The notes under the pieces are model-generated. The model saw only the letters and a program-made list of their open reading frames with translations, was not told where the DNA came from and did not search any database. This document shows, piece by piece, positions 16,807 to 24,149 of a DNA stretch of 36,388 nt. A program made the translations under genes and the position numbers. Location of the stretch: NCBI GenBank assembly GCA_022791975.1, contig JAAWAC010000037.1:1-36388 (forward strand), given 5' to 3'. This DNA comes from Lachnospiraceae bacterium. GTDB lineage: Bacteria > Bacillota > Clostridia > Lachnospirales > Lachnospiraceae. Position 1 is the first letter of the stretch. Each line of letters opens with the position of its first letter.

Positions 16807-16835
16807 TTACACGGTTTAGAAGAAAAAAGCAACTT
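16807..16835 (-). promoter_or_regulatory. Candidate asd promoter
   Basis: On the minus strand TTGCTT and TAATAT are separated by 17 bp just upstream of the tandem repeats. The -35 matches the consensus less well than other promoters in the window. Position boundaries are accurate to a few bases. Confidence 0.5.
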
Positions 16836-16859
16836 ATTTTTTTGTTTTGTATGAAAATA

Positions 16860-16949
16860 TGGCAGCTTTCCCTAAGCGGCGATCCGGAGCTTCTTCTGCG
16901 GGCCTTTGGCAATCTGACAGACAACAGCATCCATCACAATTCCAAGGGA
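16860..16949 (+). pseudogene. Histidine-kinase ATP-binding-domain relic
   Basis: In plus frame 3 the sequence reads WQLSLSGDPELLLRAFGNL then TDNSIHHNSKG, which is recognisable as the N-box region of a sensor kinase (usual form DPELLLRAFxNLLxNAIxHN). Nothing before or after matches the rest of a kinase, and the frame then runs antisense into the NSS transporter gene. It is a short leftover of a deleted two-component system, in the gap between asd and the transporter. Confidence 0.6.
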
Positions 16950-16963
16950 TACCAACAAAGGCC

Positions 16964-18313
16964 TCATCCAATCCCCCCTAAAATCGCCCCAGCTACCAGC
17001 GCCGTGACAGCCAAAATGCAATACCCATACTTAGCCAGGGGATAAAACCACTTCCCTATAGGTCGTCGAGCGCCCTGGTTTACAGCCTTAAGCGCATAGT
17101 CTTTCCCTGCAATCCAGAAGAACATCACTCCTGCCAGAAATGCCCCCAGAGGACAGATATAGATGGATATCCCATCCATCCACTGGGAGGTAATGGGCTG
17201 GACAAAAATGGCGGCTCCACATCCAAACAATAAAGCTCCGATTACAGAGGAAAACCGTTTCACCCCAAACCGCTCCTGGAGCATGGCAACCGGCGCTTCG
17301 TACATGTTAATAACCGAGGAGACACCGGCAAAAAGAACACACACATAAAAGATCACACTGACAACCCGACCGCTGGGCATGGTATTGATCACATTGACCA
17401 GGTAGATAAACATCAGGCCCGGTCCGCCCTCCACTTCATGAATGTTCATGCCACTGGCAGCAATAGCCGGAACAATAACAAAGGCAGCCAAGAGAGATGC
17501 CAGGGTGTCAAAAAGTGCCACTCGCCGGGCTGAGGAGGGAATGTCTTCCTCCTTGGACAGGTAAGAGCCATAGATGACCGATCCGTTGCCTGCCACGGAC
17601 AGGGAAAAGAACGCCTGCCCAAAGGCAAATATCCAAACCTCTGGGTCCATAAGTCCCTCTGTCCGGAGGCTAAAGATAAATTTATAGCCCTCCTGGGAGC
17701 CAGGAATGGTAAAGATATAGCCCCCCAGTACAAGGAACAGGAAAAACAGGGCGGGCATCATAAATTTATTAGCCCTTTCTATGCCTCCAGACACACCCAG
17801 AGCCATAATGACCAGCGTCACCAGCAGGGTAATCACGATCCAGGAGGCATTGTGAATGGATGTATAGCCAAAGGTTTCCCCTATGGTATTCATATCCGTC
17901 CCCATCCTAGCCAGTCCCCCTGTCACAGCCAGGAAGGTATATTTAAAAATCCAGCTTAAAACCACACTGTAGCCTATGGCCAGCCCCATAGAACCAAGAA
18001 TCGGCAACCATCCAATCACCTCTCCAATCCTTTTATTTCCCCATTTCTCCTGGGTACACTGTCCAAAAGCACCCATGGGACCTGCCTGGGCCACCCGCCC
18101 CATGGCAAATTCTCCGATGATCCCTGTGGAGCCTATCAAAACTACAAAAATGAGATAAGGGATCAGAAAGGTCATACCACCGTACCGGGTGACCAGGATG
18201 GGAAATCTCCAGATATTTCCCATGCCCACTGCGGAGCCAATACACGCCAGAATAAATCCCCACTTATTTTGAAAACCGTCCCGCTGTCCCGTTGCTCTGT
18301 CCACATTTTTCAT
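16964..18313 (-). CDS. Neurotransmitter:sodium symporter (NSS/SNF) family transporter
   Basis: A polytopic sodium-coupled symporter of 449 residues with about eleven membrane helices, the usual bacterial NSS size (as in MhsT). The first helix carries the substrate/sodium site with the unwound segment CIGSAVGMGNIWRFP. Further family marks are GVSGGIERANKFMMP and AFGQAFFSLSVAGNGSVIYGSYL in the middle. Bacterial relatives move amino acids. It lies 61 bases after the GntR gene and appears to be the last gene of the TRAP operon or of a separate GntR-NSS unit. Why an amino acid symporter should belong to a sugar or sugar-acid operon is unclear. Confidence 0.93.
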   Translation of the reverse strand: MKNVDRATGQRDGFQNKWGFILACIGSAVGMGNIWRFPILVTRYGGMTFLIPYLIFVVLIGSTGIIGEFAMGRVAQAGPMGAFGQCTQEKWGNKRIGEVIGWLPILGSMGLAIGYSVVLSWIFKYTFLAVTGGLARMGTDMNTIGETFGYTSIHNASWIVITLLVTLVIMALGVSGGIERANKFMMPALFFLFLVLGGYIFTIPGSQEGYKFIFSLRTEGLMDPEVWIFAFGQAFFSLSVAGNGSVIYGSYLSKEEDIPSSARRVALFDTLASLLAAFVIVPAIAASGMNIHEVEGGPGLMFIYLVNVINTMPSGRVVSVIFYVCVLFAGVSSVINMYEAPVAMLQERFGVKRFSSVIGALLFGCGAAIFVQPITSQWMDGISIYICPLGAFLAGVMFFWIAGKDYALKAVNQGARRPIGKWFYPLAKYGYCILAVTALVAGAILGGIG

Positions 18314-18374
18314 GGTGTATTCCCTTCTTTCTCATTGCATCCAAAGACCTGCTCCCTCAGACAGACAATTTGGT

Positions 18375-19079
18375 CTATGACTCATCCTTCCGGTAGAGAA
18401 GCATAAGCTTTTTATATACCTCTCCCAAGTGTCCATTCATAACCTCTACTGCCTGATCCTCATCCCTTTTGCGCAGCGCTTCCAATATGCGTATATGTCC
18501 GTTGGCAGCCCACTCCAAATCCATATTCACAATAGTATATTGTAAATAATATTCCATGGCACTGGCCGTAATATTATTGATCAATACCAGAAATTCATTG
18601 CCAGTCAGCTCAATAATCCTCTTGTGAAAATAGGTATCATAATATTTAAACTCAGAGGCAGGGTCCTCCATAGACTCATAGGATACAACAAACTCCTCCA
18701 GACTGTCAATCTCCTTTTCCGTACAATTTTGGATTATCTGCCGGATGCAAAAGGGCTCCACCAGCTTTCGATATTCCAGAATGTCAATTAACTGCTTTGT
18801 ATCCCGAAAGCTCATCAGGGGAACAATAGAACGCATCAACGATTCAGAATCCACATTTTTCACATAAGTTCCCTTCCCCTGTTGGGATTCCACCACTCCC
18901 ATGGCCTTCAGTCTCTGGATCGCCTCCCGGATGGGAACTCTGCTCACCTGAAACTTCTGTGCCAGCTCATTCTCCGAGGGCAGCAGGCATCCCTTTTCCC
19001 AATCTCCATTTAAGATCCCCTGTACCAGCTGATTGTATACTTCTTCCTTGCAATCTCCCTTAGAATTTACCTTCAACAA
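18375..19079 (-). CDS. GntR family regulator, FadR/FCD subfamily
   Basis: The 234-residue regulator has an N-terminal winged helix (EVYNQLVQGILNGDWEKGCLLPSENELAQKFQVSRVPIREAIQRLKAMGVVESQQGKGTYV, in pieces). The all-helical FCD effector domain (about 85-230) binds organic acids or sugar acids in known members, with the metal-site-like residues D/H in YYDTYFHKRIIELTGN and a late NGHIRILEALRKRDEDQAVEVMNGHL. It is encoded inside the TRAP operon and most likely represses it through the two palindromes at 23946-24021. It also has a promoter of its own directly upstream. Confidence 0.93.
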   Translation of the reverse strand: MLKVNSKGDCKEEVYNQLVQGILNGDWEKGCLLPSENELAQKFQVSRVPIREAIQRLKAMGVVESQQGKGTYVKNVDSESLMRSIVPLMSFRDTKQLIDILEYRKLVEPFCIRQIIQNCTEKEIDSLEEFVVSYESMEDPASEFKYYDTYFHKRIIELTGNEFLVLINNITASAMEYYLQYTIVNMDLEWAANGHIRILEALRKRDEDQAVEVMNGHLGEVYKKLMLLYRKDES

Positions 19080-19108
19080 ATTCTACCCCTTTATTTTCCT
19101 GTAAATTA

Positions 19109-19138
19109 GTCCGGGATTCCGAACCTGGAACCCCGGAC
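19109..19138 (-). other. Stable 12-bp hairpin without T tract, before the GntR gene
   Basis: GTCCGGGGTTCC and GGAATCCCGGAC on the minus strand pair perfectly (one G-U) around a 6-base loop. No T run follows, so this is not a standard terminator. It may stabilise the upstream mRNA or act in processing between the transaldolase and regulator genes. Confidence 0.6.
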
Positions 19139-19145
19139 ACTATTA

Positions 19146-19174
19146 ATTTAACACAGGAAAATACTTCCTGTCAA
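19146..19174 (-). promoter_or_regulatory. Internal promoter for the GntR gene with an inverted repeat in the spacer
   Basis: TTGACA (19169-19174) and TTAAAT (19146-19151) are 17 bp apart on the minus strand. The spacer holds ACAGGAA-N5-TTCCTGT (19153-19171), an operator-like inverted repeat different from the operon's main palindromes. Confidence 0.65.
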
Positions 19175-19197
19175 ATTATCACACTGCTTTTCTCCCT

Positions 19198-20232
19198 CTA
19201 TCCCCTTCTCTCTGCTCTCAGCTCTTCCTGTACCAAATCCCAGGCCTCTAAAAAGGAACTCTCAAAATACAGGAAGGGTTCATAATTTTCAAAATCCTCT
19301 CTTCTCTGCGCGTCTACCTCCCAGGCTTGTCTAAAATAGGGAAGTTTTTCTAAAAGCTCCCAAACCACCTCATCCCCAGGCTTTGCATCCATTTTATTGG
19401 AAATATCCAAATTCAATTCGTTGAGCTCCTCGATAAAGGAATAATTCACTGTCACGTGCATGGCTCCCCCCACCATTTCCGTAAAGTGCTGGATTCCCCT
19501 GGCACCTCCCCCCATGAGAACGCCTGCCGCGTGCTTTTCCTTCCAATATTGATACACCCGGTGAGAGATAAGGCAACCCGCCTGGGAAAGCACCTCTGGG
19601 GTCACGGAAATATGATGTTTTTTGGTGTATTCCGCCGTAAACTGATCAAAGATACCGGTCAATGTGGTCATAAACATGGGGGGTTGATAACCCGATCCTA
19701 AGGATGCCCTTCGATATGCCTGAAATATGCTGTCCGACTGTGCCATGGTAAAGCCCTGAGTCACAATCAGAGGTTTATTTTCCGCAACCAGCCTCTCAAA
19801 TGCCTCATGCCCTGCCTGAGTCCCCGGCATTTTCACAATAATATTGGGGGCGGCCTCAAAATATCGCAGAGCCTCCTCATAAATATAATCTGCATCCCTG
19901 TCATAATGGGGATTCCCCTGAATGGCCACAAACCCTTTCTGGCCGTTGCTGGCCCTAAACAGAGGCAGCAGCTTCTCTGCCAATCGCTTTATCATGGCCT
20001 TTTGCAATTCCTCCATAACGCGGTCATCATCTGGTTCCTTTTTCACAAACTCCCCCATACATTCTCTCAGCCCCTGGTCCCCTGCCTTCATAAGCTTTGA
20101 CAGATAGGTGGGATTGGTGGTTGCCCCAAACACATCAAAGGCAAGGGCTTCCTCCACCTCCTCAGGCAGTGGATTATTTACCCACAGCTTGGTGGGCGTC
20201 TGGTCCTGCACACGCTTTACATACGCTGTCAT
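19198..20232 (-). CDS. Transaldolase family protein
   Basis: A class I aldolase-type TIM barrel of 344 residues. The transaldolase marks are FDVFGATTNPTYL near the N terminus, with D33 in the position of the conserved acid, and the Schiff-base lysine K134 in NIIVKMPGT. Transaldolases transfer a dihydroxyacetone unit from a ketose to an aldose. Many distant members cleave unphosphorylated or acidic ketoses instead, so the substrate here is open. It is longer than FSA-type proteins (about 220 residues) and diverges from housekeeping TalA/TalB. It follows the isomerase gene by 18 bases in the TRAP operon, which points to a catabolic role on the imported compound. Confidence 0.87.
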   Translation of the reverse strand: MTAYVKRVQDQTPTKLWVNNPLPEEVEEALAFDVFGATTNPTYLSKLMKAGDQGLRECMGEFVKKEPDDDRVMEELQKAMIKRLAEKLLPLFRASNGQKGFVAIQGNPHYDRDADYIYEEALRYFEAAPNIIVKMPGTQAGHEAFERLVAENKPLIVTQGFTMAQSDSIFQAYRRASLGSGYQPPMFMTTLTGIFDQFTAEYTKKHHISVTPEVLSQAGCLISHRVYQYWKEKHAAGVLMGGGARGIQHFTEMVGGAMHVTVNYSFIEELNELNLDISNKMDAKPGDEVVWELLEKLPYFRQAWEVDAQRREDFENYEPFLYFESSFLEAWDLVQEELRAERRG

Positions 20233-20250
20233 GTTTCCATCCTCCTCTTC

Positions 20251-21063
20251 TTACAAAAGCGGTCGTAAGCATTCCGCCGATTTTCTCACAGCAGTCTCCT
20301 CATCCGGGTCCTGAAGAACCTCCACGCTCAGCCAGCCGTCATAGGAAACGGCTTTCAATTCCCGGATAATCTTCTCAAAATCTAAGCTGCTGTTTCCCGG
20401 ATATCTCCTGTTGCGGTCACAAAGGTGTACATAGGAAACATATCCCTGGCTCCTTCGTATCTCCTCATAGATATCCTTATCTTCAATATTCATATGAAAT
20501 ACATCCAACATCATCTGAAAGTGGGGATGGCTGACTCGGTCCACCACCTGCCGTCCCTCCTCCGTGGTATTGATAAAGTTGCACTGTAAAAAATTTACAG
20601 GTTCCAGAATAAGGGTTACCTGCTTTTTTTCCGCATACTCTGCCAGCTCCCTAAAAGCCTCCAAAGCCAACTCCATGGTATACTCCCGGGGTATTCCCGG
20701 GACAAACTCTCCACGCACTCTTCCGATATTCACCTGGGCCCCGTATGCTCCTGCCAAATCGATAAATTCCCGAAAGCACTTTATGCAGCGCTCCCTCTCC
20801 TGTCTCTCTACACTGCTCAGGGAAATATGCTCCTGGGCCCAGATTTCTCCGGTGGCCAGCATAACTACCTCCTGATGATATTTGCGGCACAATCGTTCAA
20901 TCTCCCTGTGATCCCAGTTTTTGGGATTTCGCACCATAAATTCCACACCCTGGTATCCCCATTCCTCCAGCATTGCAAACCCGCTTTCCAAATCCTTCTG
21001 ATATGCGGTAACCATGAAAGACCGCTCCAGATCCGGAGCTGCCATTTGATACGCAAGCTTCAT
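20251..21063 (-). CDS. Sugar isomerase/epimerase, xylose-isomerase-like TIM barrel
   Basis: The 270-residue protein belongs to the AP-endonuclease-2/xylose-isomerase-like TIM barrel superfamily, which includes hydroxypyruvate isomerase, tagatose/psicose 3-epimerase and related enzymes. The four expected metal ligands are visible: E154 (LILEPVNF), D187 (MMLDVFH), H213 (YVHLCD) and E248 (LSVEVL). A long open frame upstream runs antisense-like through the TRAP gene in another frame and is not real; this ATG has AGGAGG four bases before it. It probably converts the imported sugar or sugar acid into the ketose used by the neighbouring transaldolase; this is inference from order. Confidence 0.86.
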   Translation of the reverse strand: MKLAYQMAAPDLERSFMVTAYQKDLESGFAMLEEWGYQGVEFMVRNPKNWDHREIERLCRKYHQEVVMLATGEIWAQEHISLSSVERQERERCIKCFREFIDLAGAYGAQVNIGRVRGEFVPGIPREYTMELALEAFRELAEYAEKKQVTLILEPVNFLQCNFINTTEEGRQVVDRVSHPHFQMMLDVFHMNIEDKDIYEEIRRSQGYVSYVHLCDRNRRYPGNSSLDFEKIIRELKAVSYDGWLSVEVLQDPDEETAVRKSAECLRPLL

Positions 21064-21101
21064 ATTGCCTCCTGTCCACATAAATCTGATCTGTTTTTCT
21101 C

Positions 21102-22373
21102 CTATAAACCGGGAAGCCACAAAGACACCTGGGGAATGTAGGTGGTTAGCAGCAGGACCAAAAGTGCGATCCCAATAAAGGGAAGGGTCTGCCGGAAGGT
21201 GGCGGAAAACCTGGCGCCCGCCAAATGATTTCCCAGCAAAAGGCATAAGCCCACCGGCGGAGTAATAAGGCCAAGGCACAGATTTACACACATGATGACT
21301 CCCAGCTGAACGGTTCCCACCCCAGCGGCCGCCGCCAGTGGCAGTAAAATGGGGGTGAATATCAGAACTGCCACATTGGCCTCCATCAGCATACCCACAA
21401 TCAATAAAAGCACATTGATCAGCAGCAGAAGAACCACCGGACTGTCTGAGATTCCCAAAATCGCCTTTGCGATGGCCTCCGGTACCCTTCCGGCTGCCAA
21501 TACCCAGCTGGAAATTTTGGATGCAGATACCAGAATCATAATGGAAGCCGTGGTAATGCCGCTCTCCAGTACAATCCAAGGTAGTGCCTTCCAGGTTAAT
21601 TCCCTATACACAAACACCCCAACTAAAAACGCATAGACTACAATTACGGCCGCCGCCTCTGTGGGCGTAAACACCCCTCCGAAAATTCCCCCGATAATCA
21701 ACACCGGCATCAAAAGCGCCCATATGCTTTTCTTTGTCTCATGTCCCACCTCCCAAAGACTTAAATGCCCCGTGGTAGGAAGCTTATGTTTCTTTGCATA
21801 ATAGACAGAGTAAAAGACAAAGAGAAAAGCCAGTAATATCCCCGGTACCACCGCCGCCTTAAACAAATCCGCTACAGAGCTCTGGGTGGCGTTTCCATAC
21901 ACGATCATAATCACACTGGGGGGAATCAATGGCCCTAAAATAGAGGAGGAGGCAGACACTGCGGCCGCAAACTCCGGCGCATAGCCCTCTTCCTTCATGG
22001 TGGGAATGGTAACTCCCCCGATTGCAGAAACCGTAGCCGTCCCGGAACCGGATATGGCCGCAAAAATAGCCGATGCAACCACTGTAATAATGGCCTTACT
22101 CCCCGAAATCCAGCCAGCCACAGCCCCAGCAAAGTCCATGATTTTCTTGTTGATTCCCCCTGCTGTCATTAAATTTCCCGCCAGAACAAAGAAAGGCACC
22201 GCCAAAAGAGGAAAGGAATCGATTCCTGCCAGCATTTTCTGGGGCACGATAATCAGCTCCATATTTCCGTAAGCAATGGCCGCCACAGAGGCTATGCCGA
22301 TAGCATAGGCCACAGGCATCCCCAGCAGAATAGATACAAAAAGTAGAATTATCATGAAAGTCCCCAAGTTCAT
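21102..22373 (-). CDS. TRAP transporter large membrane subunit (DctM type)
   Basis: The 423-residue protein is the 12-helix ion-translocating subunit of a tripartite ATP-independent periplasmic transporter, driven by a sodium or proton gradient. Hydrophobic segments fill the sequence. Typical DctM stretches are PFFVLAGNLMTAGGINKKIMDFA, the glycine/serine-rich ISGSGTATVSAIGGVTIPTM, and SSILGPLIPPSVIMIVYG in the first half, with GLITPPVGLCLLLGN in the second. It overlaps the small subunit gene by four bases (ATGA). Confidence 0.95.
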   Translation of the reverse strand: MNLGTFMIILLFVSILLGMPVAYAIGIASVAAIAYGNMELIIVPQKMLAGIDSFPLLAVPFFVLAGNLMTAGGINKKIMDFAGAVAGWISGSKAIITVVASAIFAAISGSGTATVSAIGGVTIPTMKEEGYAPEFAAAVSASSSILGPLIPPSVIMIVYGNATQSSVADLFKAAVVPGILLAFLFVFYSVYYAKKHKLPTTGHLSLWEVGHETKKSIWALLMPVLIIGGIFGGVFTPTEAAAVIVVYAFLVGVFVYRELTWKALPWIVLESGITTASIMILVSASKISSWVLAAGRVPEAIAKAILGISDSPVVLLLLINVLLLIVGMLMEANVAVLIFTPILLPLAAAAGVGTVQLGVIMCVNLCLGLITPPVGLCLLLGNHLAGARFSATFRQTLPFIGIALLVLLLTTYIPQVSLWLPGL

Positions 22374-22873
22374 TCGTCATTCTCCCTCCCTTCTTTTGAA
22401 AATATCTGCCCCAACCGTGCTCCCATCTGCTCCAGCAAAAATACCATCATAAGCAGAGAGGAAACCGGGATACTGGAATACATAAAGGACATGGGTAAGC
22501 GCAGGCCGCTGCTGATCTGTGCACCCGTTTTCATGCAGATGGCAAGCCCCTGCTTAGCGGCCACCCCTAAAAACACCAGGACAATGAAATCCATGGCAAT
22601 TTCCAGTATCCCCTGCATTTTTTTTGGCAGTATATTCACAAACACATCAATCCGAATATGCCGTCCACGCCGTATACAGATAGCTGCCCCAAACATGGTT
22701 ACCCAGATAAAGGCATACCTGGCAAATTCCTCTGCCCAGATATTCGCACTATGAAATACATAGCGCAGAATAACCTGGTAAAATATCACCCCTGTCATGG
22801 CAACCAAGAGTCCTATCACTATCCAGTCCAAAACTTTTTCCACCCAATCCAATACCTTCTTTACCATGCGCAT
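22370..22873 (-). CDS. TRAP transporter small membrane subunit (DctQ type)
   Basis: This 167-residue protein has four membrane helices and the DctQ pattern WAEEFARYAFIWVTMFGAAICIRRGRHIRIDVF in its second and third helices. It pairs with the large subunit, forming the membrane part of the TRAP system. The start lies eight bases after the binding protein stop, and the stop overlaps the next gene. Confidence 0.94.
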   Translation of the reverse strand: MRMVKKVLDWVEKVLDWIVIGLLVAMTGVIFYQVILRYVFHSANIWAEEFARYAFIWVTMFGAAICIRRGRHIRIDVFVNILPKKMQGILEIAMDFIVLVFLGVAAKQGLAICMKTGAQISSGLRLPMSFMYSSIPVSSLLMMVFLLEQMGARLGQIFSKEGRENDE

Positions 22874-22881
22874 TGTCCTCT

Positions 22882-23928
22882 CTATTGAACAGCCTGAATC
22901 TTATTGCCCAGCTCCACCAAATCGGGGAATTCCTTTTCCAAAAATCCATCACAGGCATTCATAAATCCATCCAAATCCGGATCGATCACCTCCACCCCCT
23001 GCTCCTGCCACTTGGTAAAGTATTCCTCCTCACTGTCCGCCACCACCTGGCTTGTGTAATCCGCAGCCTCCTGCCCGGCCTCCAAAATGGCCTGCTGGGT
23101 CTCCTGGTCCAGACCGGCAAAATAAGATTCCGCCATCATAAATACGTTGGAGCTGTACATGTGATTGGTCCTTATCAGATAATCGCATACATCATAGAGT
23201 CCAAAATTGTAGGAGAGAATGGTGGGATTCTCCTGGGCCTCCACGGTTCCCTGCTGGATTCCTGTGAGAACCTCTGTCATGGCCATGGGGGTGGGGGTGG
23301 TTCCCAGAGCCTGGAAGGTTTTGATATACACATCCAGATTGGGCACACGAATTTTCAGTCCCTTCATATCCTCCACTGTGCGGATCTCCTTGGTGCTGGT
23401 TATCACCCGGGCTCCCCGATAGGTTCCCCCAAAAATTTTAAGCCCGCTCTCAGTTCCGGCCACATCGCACAATTCCTTTCCCACATCTCCCTGCCATACT
23501 CTCATAAAATGGTCATAATCTCGGTACAAAAAGGGCATGGCATCTAAGGATGCCACCGGGGTATAGGTCTCCACCGTTCCAAACCCGTCGATGACAACCT
23601 CCACCGTTCCTATTCCCAGCCCCTCGATCAATTCCCTGGTATCTCCCAGGGTTGCCGACGGGTAGACCTCCACTTTTACTCTTCCCTCTGTCTTTTCCGC
23701 CACCTTATCTGCAAAAAATAACGCCTGTTCATGGGTGGGATCATTTTCCGAATTGATATGGCCCAGCCGTAAAACAATTTCCGCCTCCTCACTCCCTGGG
23801 TTCTCTTCTTTTGCCTCTGTCTCCACAGCACTTCCCAAATCCTCCTGGGGCTTGGAAGTGTTGCCACAGCCTCCAAAAGACATAACCAGCATGATAGCTA
23901 TCCCCATACACAATATTCTTTTTCTCAT
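22882..23928 (-). CDS. TRAP transporter substrate-binding protein (DctP type), lipoprotein
   Basis: The 348-residue binding protein starts MRKRILCMGIAIMLVMSFGGCGN, a lipoprotein signal with the lipidated cysteine in SFGGC; in a Gram-positive cell it would be anchored outside the membrane. The mature part shows the DctP fold motifs LRLGHINSENDPTHEQALFFADKV, YPSATLGDTRELIEGL and, in the ligand pocket, GTYRGARVITS with the arginine that usually binds a carboxylate. A charged linker rich in glutamate follows the cysteine. The start used here has AAGGAAG nine bases upstream; an in-frame start 11 codons earlier lies within the operator. Substrate is not predictable from reading, though a sugar acid or keto acid is likely given the partners. 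Confidence 0.94.
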   Translation of the reverse strand: MRKRILCMGIAIMLVMSFGGCGNTSKPQEDLGSAVETEAKEENPGSEEAEIVLRLGHINSENDPTHEQALFFADKVAEKTEGRVKVEVYPSATLGDTRELIEGLGIGTVEVVIDGFGTVETYTPVASLDAMPFLYRDYDHFMRVWQGDVGKELCDVAGTESGLKIFGGTYRGARVITSTKEIRTVEDMKGLKIRVPNLDVYIKTFQALGTTPTPMAMTEVLTGIQQGTVEAQENPTILSYNFGLYDVCDYLIRTNHMYSSNVFMMAESYFAGLDQETQQAILEAGQEAADYTSQVVADSEEEYFTKWQEQGVEVIDPDLDGFMNACDGFLEKEFPDLVELGNKIQAVQ

Positions 23929-23945
23929 AGGTATTCTTCCTTTCC

Positions 23946-23967
23946 TCCAACTTGTATACAAGTTGGA
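23946..23967. promoter_or_regulatory. Long palindromic operator 1 (GntR type)
   Basis: A perfect 22-bp palindrome whose core is AACTTGTATACAAGTT, overlapping the leader just before the DctP ribosome-binding site. TTGTATACAA-like cores are typical of FCD-type GntR operators. A second copy lies 56 bp away, measured centre to centre. Confidence 0.85.
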
Positions 23968-24003
23968 TCAAAAAAAATAAACAGTGGCGCGCGCGTTTTC
24001 TCT

Positions 24004-24021
24004 CAACTTGTATACAAGTTG
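24004..24021. promoter_or_regulatory. Long palindromic operator 2 (GntR type)
   Basis: The perfect 18-bp palindrome CAACTTGTATACAAGTTG lies directly after the expected transcription start of the TRAP operon. A GC-alternating tract (23986-23995, GGCGCGCGCG) separates it from operator 1. Two spaced sites suggest co-operative or looping repression by the GntR regulator. Confidence 0.85.
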
Positions 24022-24031
24022 GATTGCTCTC

Positions 24032-24060
24032 ATTATAGCAAAATTCCCCTTTTCTGTCAA
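24032..24060 (-). promoter_or_regulatory. Promoter of the TRAP operon
   Basis: Perfect consensus boxes on the minus strand: TTGACA (24055-24060), 17 bp, TATAAT (24032-24037). A promoter this strong needs tight repression, which fits the twin palindromes downstream. Confidence 0.92.
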
Positions 24061-24076
24061 TATAAAACCATACATA

Positions 24077-24118
24077 AAAAAGAAGCCTGCCTCCTGTATC
24101 CGAAGGCCTGCTTCTTTT
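24077..24118 (-). terminator. Terminator after argH
   Basis: On the minus strand AAAAGAAGC...GCTTCTTTT with an inner GGCCT/AGGC pairing forms a hairpin followed by TTTTT. It separates argH from the TRAP promoter 17 bases away. Confidence 0.85.
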
Positions 24119-24149
24119 CTCTCCTCTGTCTCTTGGCCGGAGCTATCTC

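Noticed and set aside
16706..16840. Possible riboswitch upstream of asd
   Set aside because: The leader is only about 100 bases and lacks the multi-helix core of lysine or T-box elements; the tandem repeat explains its structure better.
19198..21063. Assignment to the known transaldolase-type sulfoquinovose pathway
   Set aside because: The transaldolase step is suggestive, but no sulfoquinovosidase, sulfolactaldehyde reductase/dehydrogenase or sulfonate exporter is nearby, so naming it would go beyond the sequence.
22873..23547. Plus-strand open frame of 224 codons across the DctP gene
   Set aside because: Antisense shadow of a confidently assigned binding protein; composition reflects the other strand.
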